Positions 31,202 to 37,109 of a stretch of 37,109 bases of DNA are shown here, piece after piece. A model generated the notes under the pieces. The model had not been told where the DNA came from. It saw only the letters and a program-made list of their open reading frames with translations, and did no database searches. Source of the DNA: RGIG5612 sp045616165 (GTDB taxonomy: Bacteria > Bacillota > Clostridia > Lachnospirales > Lachnospiraceae). The stretch's first letter is position 1; each line of letters starts with the position of its first letter. Where the stretch lies: the NCBI GenBank assembly GCA_045616165.1, contig JAZLGF010000022.1, forward strand, positions 1-37,109, written 5' to 3'. Position numbers and translations under genes: made by a program.

Positions 31202-32989
31202 TTATTCACCTACTTTCTCGATTGCGCCAACCTTACATTGTTGCATGCAAAGAGTACATTGATTACAGTTTGCAACGTCAGCTATATAAGCTTTCTTGTT
31301 TGCTTCATCAAAAGCAAGTGATGGGCAAGCAATCTTTGTACACATCTTACAGCCGATACATTTATCAGCATTAACCTTAACATGTTTTCCAGCGTTTGCC
31401 TTAGCAACTTCTTTAATAAGAGCGCATGGTCTTTTAGCGATGATTACATATAAGCCTTCTGCTAATGATTTTTCTAAAGCATCTTTAACTGCTGCCTGAT
31501 CCATAGGATCAACAACAAATAAATGCTCATCATCAATACCAAGTGATCTAACAACTGTTTCAATATCAATTGCAGGTGTTTCATAACCCATAAGGTTCTT
31601 AAGTGTACCAGGGTTTTGTTGATGACCTGTCATAGCTGTGATTGAGTTATCAAGAATAACTGCTACTGCGTTAGTCTGGCTAGCATATAAATCAATAAGA
31701 GAGTTAATTCCTGAATGGAAGAATGTTGAATCTCCTAATTCACCAATAGCTTTTCTTGAATCACCCTGTGCTTTAAGAGCTCTTGAAAGACCAACGAGTG
31801 TAGAAAATCCTGATCCCATGCAAATTGAATAATCAAATCCAAGTAATGGAGGGTTAACTGAAAGAGCGTAACATCCGATATCACCAGCTGATACAAACTT
31901 GTCAGCCATTTTGCTAAGTGCAAAATAGAAACCTCTATGAGGACATCCAGCACAAAGTACTGGAGGACGCATAGGAACGTTTGCGTTTTCTACTTTGTAT
32001 GTGAAATCATCTTTAGCACCTGTAAGAGAATCTCTTACAACCTTTGTATTGAATTCACCTTGGATAGTAAGTTTTTCTTTTCCGATAACATTAGCAAAAC
32101 CAAGTTCTCTAACTGTATTTTCGATGAACGGTTCGCCTTCTTCTACTACATATAATGTTTCATATTTAGCTGCAAATTCAGCCATAAGTTTCTTAGGTTG
32201 TGGATATGTGAATCCTAATTTAAGAACTGATACGCTGTCACCAAATACTTCTTTAACATACTGATAAGAAATACCTGATGTAATAATACCAACTGTTGCG
32301 CCAGGAGCTTCTTCTACTTTGTTGAATTCACAATTGTTTGAGAATTCTTCAAGAGCTGCCATATGTTTTTCAACTTCTACGTGACGCATTCTTGCAACTC
32401 TAGGAAGCATAGCGTATTTATCAGAATTCTTTTCATATTTTCCAACAACAGAAGTTGTTCTTTCGCCTAATTCAACAACACTCTTTGAATGGCAAACACG
32501 TGTAGTCATTCTAAATAAAACTGGAAGGTCATATTTTTCTGAAATTTCGAAAGCTGCCTTCATATAATCTTTACATTCCTGAGAATCTGATGCTTCCAAC
32601 ATAGCAAGCTTTGCATGTGGAGCATATAATCTGTTGTCCTGCTCATTTTGTGAGCTGTGGCAACCAGGATCGTCTGCGCTAATAAAAACAAGACCTCCAT
32701 TAACTCCGCAATAACCTGCTGTGAAGATAGGGTCTGTTGCAACATTCATACCAACGTGTTTAAATGCACAAAGGCTTCTCATACCGCCAATTGATGCACC
32801 AACTGCTGCTTCTGCAGCTACTTTTTCGTTTGGAGCCCATTCGCTGTAAATATCATCTTTGTAAAGACCGCCAATGTTCTCTAAGATTTCTGTACTTGGA
32901 GTACCTGGATATGCTGCTGCAAAAGTAGCTCCGGCCTCATAAGCACCGCGTGCAACGGCTTCGTTGCCGCTCATAATCATTTTGCTCAT
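31202..32989 (-). CDS. iorA: Indolepyruvate:ferredoxin oxidoreductase, alpha subunit
   Basis: 595 aa. The order is a pyrimidine-binding domain (MSGNEAVARGAYEAG, YPGTPSTEI), a central domain, a TPP-binding region (AGCPHRGFYFAL, GELGDSTFFHSGINSL, ILDNSITAMTGHQQNPG) and two C-terminal 4Fe-4S ferredoxin motifs, CIGCKMCTKIACP and CNQCTLCMQQCKVG. It makes aryl-acetyl-CoA and reduced ferredoxin from indolepyruvate, phenylpyruvate or hydroxyphenylpyruvate. First gene of the cluster. AAGGAAGGA lies before the ATG. Confidence 0.94.
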   Translation of the reverse strand: MSKMIMSGNEAVARGAYEAGATFAAAYPGTPSTEILENIGGLYKDDIYSEWAPNEKVAAEAAVGASIGGMRSLCAFKHVGMNVATDPIFTAGYCGVNGGLVFISADDPGCHSSQNEQDNRLYAPHAKLAMLEASDSQECKDYMKAAFEISEKYDLPVLFRMTTRVCHSKSVVELGERTTSVVGKYEKNSDKYAMLPRVARMRHVEVEKHMAALEEFSNNCEFNKVEEAPGATVGIITSGISYQYVKEVFGDSVSVLKLGFTYPQPKKLMAEFAAKYETLYVVEEGEPFIENTVRELGFANVIGKEKLTIQGEFNTKVVRDSLTGAKDDFTYKVENANVPMRPPVLCAGCPHRGFYFALSKMADKFVSAGDIGCYALSVNPPLLGFDYSICMGSGFSTLVGLSRALKAQGDSRKAIGELGDSTFFHSGINSLIDLYASQTNAVAVILDNSITAMTGHQQNPGTLKNLMGYETPAIDIETVVRSLGIDDEHLFVVDPMDQAAVKDALEKSLAEGLYVIIAKRPCALIKEVAKANAGKHVKVNADKCIGCKMCTKIACPSLAFDEANKKAYIADVANCNQCTLCMQQCKVGAIEKVGE

Positions 32990-33045
32990 AGCTTTTTTCC
33001 TTCCTTTTTGTATGTTAATTTTTTTATTATCATTTATATAGACAT

Positions 33046-33068
33046 GTTGAATGTCAACTTGTCGACAA
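33046..33068 (-). promoter_or_regulatory. Candidate GntR operator upstream of iorA
   Basis: TTGTCGACAA (33059-33068) is a perfect 10-bp palindrome of the TnGTnnACnA form bound by many FCD-type GntR regulators. Next to it GTTGA-CAT-TCAAC (33046-33058) is a second inverted repeat that contains a TTGACA (33052-33057). No -10 at proper spacing is convincing, so the promoter is not resolved. Confidence 0.5.
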
Positions 33069-33146
33069 CCTATATTACTTTACCACTTTCCCATAGCTTT
33101 TGCAATATTATTACTACCCATAAACTTTTTCCAAAAAACAACTAAA

Positions 33147-34361
33147 TCAATAAGCTAATTGATTATATATAATATCAGCGACGTCTTTTACTAAATAATC
33201 AAATCGCTCAACATTAATAATCGCAACGCAGTCCCCTTCTTTTATATCTGCAACTTTTGCTAGCGATGTGTAATCATAATTTAATAATAAATTTCTATGT
33301 ATTACTTCTGTCGTTTCAAAATCCTTTTCCATAATATTCATTGGCGCAACCCTAAATGAATCACCTATTATGAAAAGTCTATTTCCGTTTTTATTTGAAG
33401 ATGTGATTGTCTTGCCATAATTATCGATATCATAGCTATCATTCCAAACTTTCGTTTCTACTGTGACATCTTTCTTATATTCAACTCTATAATCTGTATA
33501 TTCTGTTGTGTTTCCGGTAACCCACCCAATATCTCCTTTAGTAGTTGGTTCTGTATACCCTCTAATATCTTTTTTATTAATGCCCATACCGAAAGCATCA
33601 TATATTAGACTTGTCACCAACAAACCACCCGCTTCATTCCAATGGGTGTCACACTGATAATATGTGTTATACATACCCTTTGGAGCCGCCAACTCTCTAA
33701 TAGGATAATAAAAATCAACATTACTATTTTCATGCATATATTTTTCAAACAATAACTGTCTTTTATAAACCGAATTAATTTTATAAGATGGCATAAATTC
33801 TGGATAAACTTGTTCTTTATCTGGTCCTATAACAATTGCTAACTTAACTCCTCTCTCCTCGAATAAGTTTTTAAGTCTTTCATAAGAGTATCTCCACCTT
33901 TCCATCTCTGCATCACTTAAAATGCAATTTCCAAGATAGAAATCAACCGATTGAACCTGGTTAATATATAGCCATCCATTTCTTCCTATGATAACATCGC
34001 CTTTAACGGTTGGTGCCAAATAAGGAAGACCCTCTGGAATAGTCGGAACTCCTTGTAAAATAGGATCAATTACTACTTCTTCCTCTGCAGCCTTTTGCTC
34101 TTTTTCCTTCTTTGCTCTTTCTTTAGCTTTTTTCTCTTCTTGCAGAGCCTCTTTATACCACTCTGGTGTTAATATATCAGAAAGGATGGGTAAAACATTA
34201 CTTCTGAATTTTCCTTCATACAATTCAGATAGTTTTTGTTTTTCCTTGGCTACTGTCTTAACAAAAGTTTTACCATTAATCCAATAAATTATTGAAGGAA
34301 CAGCAATAATTATTACAAACAAAATAACCACTATTAAACTTTTGAATTTACTATTTTTCAT
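33147..34361 (-). CDS. DHHW/AlgX-like SGNH protein
   Basis: 404 aa. An N-terminal membrane anchor (SLIVVILFVIIIAVPSIIYW) is followed by a charged coiled-coil stretch rich in Lys/Glu/Ala (about 65-95) and an outside SGNH-type domain. The domain has GRNGWLYI, IVIGPDKEQVYPEFM, D238-T-H240-W241 in CDTHWNEAGG, and GDSF (333-336), the AlgX/AlgJ/DHHW signatures of polysaccharide O-acetylation. No MBOAT acetyltransferase or polysaccharide cluster is adjacent. AAGGATG precedes the ATG. The actual acceptor is unknown. Confidence 0.82.
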   Translation of the reverse strand: MKNSKFKSLIVVILFVIIIAVPSIIYWINGKTFVKTVAKEKQKLSELYEGKFRSNVLPILSDILTPEWYKEALQEEKKAKERAKKEKEQKAAEEEVVIDPILQGVPTIPEGLPYLAPTVKGDVIIGRNGWLYINQVQSVDFYLGNCILSDAEMERWRYSYERLKNLFEERGVKLAIVIGPDKEQVYPEFMPSYKINSVYKRQLLFEKYMHENSNVDFYYPIRELAAPKGMYNTYYQCDTHWNEAGGLLVTSLIYDAFGMGINKKDIRGYTEPTTKGDIGWVTGNTTEYTDYRVEYKKDVTVETKVWNDSYDIDNYGKTITSSNKNGNRLFIIGDSFRVAPMNIMEKDFETTEVIHRNLLLNYDYTSLAKVADIKEGDCVAIINVERFDYLVKDVADIIYNQLAY

Positions 34362-34434
34362 AGTTTCATCCTTCTTCTGATAAAATCAACTCTTGATATT
34401 CTACACTAAATTATATTATAAATTTGAAAAAACA

Positions 34435-35121
34435 TCACAATTTTAAGGTGCGTAGATAAGCTTTTTGTTCATCTGTTATACGATAGCTTTCGATTGCTTT
34501 TTGTATAGTTTTGTTATGTGTCCATGGCTCGAGTTTTTTGTTTTCTATGTAACAGATTGTACTTTCCCACTGCTTAGCAAGTGCAGTTGCAAAAAACCAT
34601 GCAACCATCATTTTTACATAGTATTCGTCATTTTTTATCTTAGCCGGAATTTCGAGATATGATGGATTAAAATCATCATCAAGAAAATGGCTCATAAGCA
34701 TTTCTACGCCAAATCTAATCGTGTATGTTTCTTTAGATTTTGTCCATTCTTTTATTTTCTTAATCAACTCTGGTTTATGCTTTTTAAAAACTTTTGGCGA
34801 CATGATATCGCATACAGCCCAATTATCTACATAAGGTAAAAAACGGTCTGTTTCTTTGATTGCCGTATCATAATCTTTTATTTCAGAAACTAACAAACCA
34901 TGAAGCATGTTTTCATCATAATATTTATGTGGCAATTCCTTAAGAAATTTTGCTGCATCAGGTTCATTTTTAAGTTGTTTTGCAAGCTTTCTTACCTCTG
35001 GTACACGAACGCCGATAAACAATTTCTTATCTACGGAAGGAGTTAATTTTGCCTGAAAAGATGCATATTCTTTATCTTGTTTTTCAAATAATAATTTTTC
35101 GAAAGTTTTCATTTTGTTCAT
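34435..35121 (-). CDS. AlkD-type DNA alkylation repair protein
   Basis: 228 aa of HEAT-like helical repeats. It matches AlkD DNA glycosylases: FIGVRVPEVRKLAKQL near the start, W101 and D105 in VDNWAVCDIMSP corresponding to the DNA-contacting Trp/Asp pair, and AWFFATALAKQW further on. It would remove bulky N3/N7-alkylated purines without base flipping. The ATG directly follows the stop of the upstream membrane protein, so translation is coupled. No partner repair genes were seen. Confidence 0.88.
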   Translation of the reverse strand: MNKMKTFEKLLFEKQDKEYASFQAKLTPSVDKKLFIGVRVPEVRKLAKQLKNEPDAAKFLKELPHKYYDENMLHGLLVSEIKDYDTAIKETDRFLPYVDNWAVCDIMSPKVFKKHKPELIKKIKEWTKSKETYTIRFGVEMLMSHFLDDDFNPSYLEIPAKIKNDEYYVKMMVAWFFATALAKQWESTICYIENKKLEPWTHNKTIQKAIESYRITDEQKAYLRTLKL

Positions 35122-35748
35122 TTATAGTTCTCTATTGAGTTTATATGCATTAAATCTAGACTCATAAGCCGCAATCATTAAAACTAAAGCCGCAAGCCCT
35201 ATATGCCAGCTAATTGCTTCAAGAGTACTTGCAAAATTTCCTTCAAAAATAACACACTGGAAGCACATAGAAACAATACTAATAACTGCAATAACAATTA
35301 CAAGAAGTTGATTTATAAAAACATTAACTGTTCGACTATGATGATCTCCATTGATAATGAAATGATTTACAAACAATGCTGCAAAAAGAATCATAGTCGC
35401 AATGCTCATATAAATATATCCACGTCCCCAAAATGTGTTGTATTGATCAAATATTTCCTCATTAAAAATAATATTAGCAACTACATAGTTGACTTCGTCA
35501 TATAAATACCACATAAAAATGGCCCCTAGTAGTCCCTTTTGTACGTTCTTATTATGTCTTTTATAAGCAAGAAAAAGAGCTGCTACACATAAAAAGAAAA
35601 CTGTATCGATGATAAACAAGGAATAAAGCTCGCAAAGCAGCTTAGCAACAATATTAACCGCATAAAGCAACAATGTTGTCGCAACCGTAATATCAATAAA
35701 GCTTTCTTTAGCAAAAACATTTGAAAAACTATCAATCATTTTTTTCAT
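35122..35748 (-). CDS. Unrecognised polytopic membrane protein
   Basis: 208 aa with six likely membrane helices (about 20-40, 43-65, 72-90, 112-130, 140-160 and 175-195) and an extra-cytoplasmic-looking YDEVNYVVANIIFNEEIFDQYNTFWG loop. I do not recognise the family. AAGGAAG precedes the ATG. It starts 41 bp after the lipoprotein gene and directly abuts alkD, so the three may be co-transcribed. Confidence 0.7.
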   Translation of the reverse strand: MKKMIDSFSNVFAKESFIDITVATTLLLYAVNIVAKLLCELYSLFIIDTVFFLCVAALFLAYKRHNKNVQKGLLGAIFMWYLYDEVNYVVANIIFNEEIFDQYNTFWGRGYIYMSIATMILFAALFVNHFIINGDHHSRTVNVFINQLLVIVIAVISIVSMCFQCVIFEGNFASTLEAISWHIGLAALVLMIAAYESRFNAYKLNREL

Positions 35749-35789
35749 AATAACACTTCCTTATTTTTTGAAAGATTGAAACTCTTTTA

Positions 35790-36593
35790 TTATCCAATAG
35801 AAGATTTCATCATTTTTATAAAGCCTTCTTTAGTATAATCACTATAAGAATCTACATTAGAACTACTATCTGATATAATCGTTGAACCATCTATAATAAA
35901 CTCGCTTACGTCTCTGCCCTCGTTTGCCATTAAATCTAAATAATCTTTTGCGGCTTGTTCAGTTTCAAAGACCGTTTTGCTTGTGATTTTAACCATCTTA
36001 TCTCCTTCAAAAGTATAAATGGCATCCATTATTGTTGTTGTTCCATCCTCGTTGAATATAGTGGTTCTAAGAATTACATCGTTGCCTTCTTCAAAAAGTT
36101 CGTTTTCATATCCTGATTTTACACCAATAATATTGGTCTTAAAATCATTACATACGTCATCAAAGTGGCTAGTTGATATATCTTTATCTTTTACGTCTAA
36201 AGATATTACATACTGAACTCCATTATTAAAGAATCTAAAAGCATACACCTCATCAACAATATAATAAGTTGCTGTCGTATCCTTTTCAAACCCAATGTTG
36301 TCATAATGTAAGCCTGAAATATCATTATCTACATCCTTGCTTGCTCTAATGCACCACTCTTCACCATTTACCGTAAATTTATACTGGGCAATAGATTTAG
36401 AAATAACACCAAACCATTCATCACTTTTACCAGCCACAGAAGCACTTACAATATTTGTTCCCGCAGCTTCATTCATATCTTCAATAGATTGATATTCTAC
36501 GCAATCCCACTTAGCATTTGCATTGTTATCTTTTTTTGAGCATCCTACTAATGCTAAACAAACTAGTAATAAAACTATAAAAGCTTTTTTCAT
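35790..36593 (-). CDS. Putative lipoprotein, unknown function
   Basis: 267 aa. A lipobox (LALVGC, Cys18) follows a short hydrophobic signal, so it should be lipid-anchored outside the membrane. The mature part alternates beta-like stretches with no catalytic motif I recognise. One part (KWDCVEYQSIEDMNEAAG...) resembles small extracellular sensor or inhibitor-like domains in Firmicutes, but I cannot name it. GGAGACT precedes the ATG; TTGTAC (36650-36655) and TAAAAT (36627-36632), 17 bp apart, form a plausible promoter. Confidence 0.75.
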   Translation of the reverse strand: MKKAFIVLLLVCLALVGCSKKDNNANAKWDCVEYQSIEDMNEAAGTNIVSASVAGKSDEWFGVISKSIAQYKFTVNGEEWCIRASKDVDNDISGLHYDNIGFEKDTTATYYIVDEVYAFRFFNNGVQYVISLDVKDKDISTSHFDDVCNDFKTNIIGVKSGYENELFEEGNDVILRTTIFNEDGTTTIMDAIYTFEGDKMVKITSKTVFETEQAAKDYLDLMANEGRDVSEFIIDGSTIISDSSSNVDSYSDYTKEGFIKMMKSSIG

Positions 36594-36626
36594 AATAGTT
36601 AGTCTCCTTAAAATATAATATTTTTT

Positions 36627-36655
36627 ATTTTATATTTATCTACAAAAAAGTACAA
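36627..36655 (-). promoter_or_regulatory. Promoter of the lipoprotein gene
   Basis: TTGTAC (36650-36655) and TAAAAT (36627-36632) on the minus strand with a 17-bp spacer, about 33 bp before the start codon. Confidence 0.5.
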
Positions 36656-36748
36656 CCACTATAGGTAACTTTCTTTATCTAAACCAATGATTCATGTTTT
36701 TTTGAAAACTATCATCCCTTACAAATCGCCCTTTGTCGGGCTGTTTCT

Positions 36749-36867
36749 GATATGCTCGTGTCCCGTACGAACTTTTTTCAACCGCTGAAAACGCTCTGAA
36801 AAAAGTTGCACGGCTCCGCTCGCTAAAATGAAATCTCGCCGATAACGAACAGGTCGGCTCCGCTCGC
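36749..36867 (-). repeat. GC-rich dispersed element, right copy (inverted, interrupted)
   Basis: The reverse complement of 36835-36867 matches 416-448 at 28 of 33 positions. The reverse complement of the 36751-36773 region resembles the far end of the left element (AGTTC, CGGGA and CGA blocks, about 470-490). Between them lies an extra stretch holding a second GGCTCCGCTCGC copy (36811-36822) and a perfect 11-bp inverted repeat (36770-36780 and 36797-36807). It thus looks like the same element with an insertion. Confidence 0.7.
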
Positions 36868-36892
36868 TTTCTTAATAATATACTATTTCCCC

Positions 36893-36970
36893 CGCGAAGC
36901 TGACGGCGCCAGCGCTATTGAGGGCGCGCGCCTTCGCTTCGCTACTTACGGCGGGCAATATCATCCGCCA
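36893..36970 (-). repeat. GC-rich border hairpin, right copy (inverted)
   Basis: GCGAAGC (36894-36900) pairs with GCTTCGC (36936-36942) around an inner GGCGCC / GGCGCGCGCC stem. Bases 36936-36970 are the reverse complement of 282-316 with 4 mismatches in 35. It faces the opposite way from the left copy, so the two would bracket an array between them. Confidence 0.8.
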
Positions 36971-37018
36971 TCAAAACTCGGCTAGCCACCCGCCTTACTC
37001 TTCGAAACTTCCGCACTT

Positions 37019-37109
37019 TTCCCATTATTAGTGAACTCATTTCCTATAGTTGGAAGATTATCATTTGTTTCTTCTAAAAGTTCCCAATATAGAAACTCTA
37101 CTCTCATAT
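37019..37109. repeat. 62-bp array, right window end (truncated)
   Basis: A degenerate first unit (TTCCCATTATTAG, 37019) is followed exactly 62 bp later by a canonical TTCCCAATATAG (37081), which runs to the window edge. Its last 29 bases differ from 21-49 at only a few positions. Orientation is the same as the left array, and the degenerate unit sits at the border side, as at the left end. The window is cut in mid-unit. Confidence 0.85.

Noticed and set aside
1..37109. Circular plasmid or phage genome because both ends carry the same repeat
   Set aside because: The ends do not overlap exactly (joining them leaves a 49-bp unit instead of 62), and the content is core metabolism without replication or phage genes. 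Two dispersed copies broken by assembly fit better, though one array on a circle is not excluded.

Overview
The window looks like chromosomal DNA from an AT-rich, anaerobic Clostridia-type Firmicute, most likely Lachnospiraceae-like. The signs are low GC, strong AGGAGG ribosome sites, a clostridial MetF/MetV pair, a Bce-type peptide-resistance module, a class-I THF riboswitch, and an indolepyruvate:ferredoxin oxidoreductase next to Ptb/Buk. No rRNA, tRNA, phage, transposase or CRISPR array was seen. Every gene I accept (33) is on the minus strand, so transcription runs from right to left.

Both ends of the window (about 1-490 and 36720-37109) are non-coding and made of the same repeat material. 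It consists of an array with an exact 62-bp period, a GC-rich border hairpin, and a GC-rich element of about 75 bp. The right-hand set is inverted relative to the left, so the window appears to begin inside one inverted-repeat-bounded array and end inside another (or the same one). A solo copy of the GC element lies at 13226-13300.

From left to right: a MntA/HepT-type AMPylating toxin-antitoxin pair sits between two near-identical terminators (520-1274). Next is metV-metF-lpd-gcvH (1300-4735), an overlapping one-carbon/lipoyl redox operon. A long one-carbon and sulfur block follows (4869-13176), read right to left as leaderless Nudix hydrolase, threonine aldolase, ThyA-like thymidylate synthase, FAD dehydrogenase, exported GLUG-like protein, THF riboswitch, folate ECF S component, O-acetylhomoserine sulfhydrylase (metY) and MATE exporter. 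The riboswitch has a visible mutually exclusive, SD-sequestering expression platform. A PadR-HAAS-DUF4097 envelope operon lies at 13308-15091, then cysE, pepT, a minimal prepilin peptidase and a DUF362 ferredoxin protein (15201-18835). A complete BceRS-BceAB-type module occupies 18915-23494, and YgiQ, a DUF1295 protein and GtrA follow (23538-26809).

At 26858-32989 iorAB, a D-2-hydroxyacid dehydrogenase, ptb, buk and a GntR/FCD regulator form one directional cluster. It reads as a 2-oxoacid (probably aromatic amino-acid) fermentation with an oxidative, ATP-yielding branch and a reductive branch. It would therefore not be a butyrate pathway despite the Ptb/Buk family names. The window ends with a lone AlgX/DHHW-type SGNH protein, AlkD-type DNA glycosylase, an unknown membrane protein and a lipoprotein.
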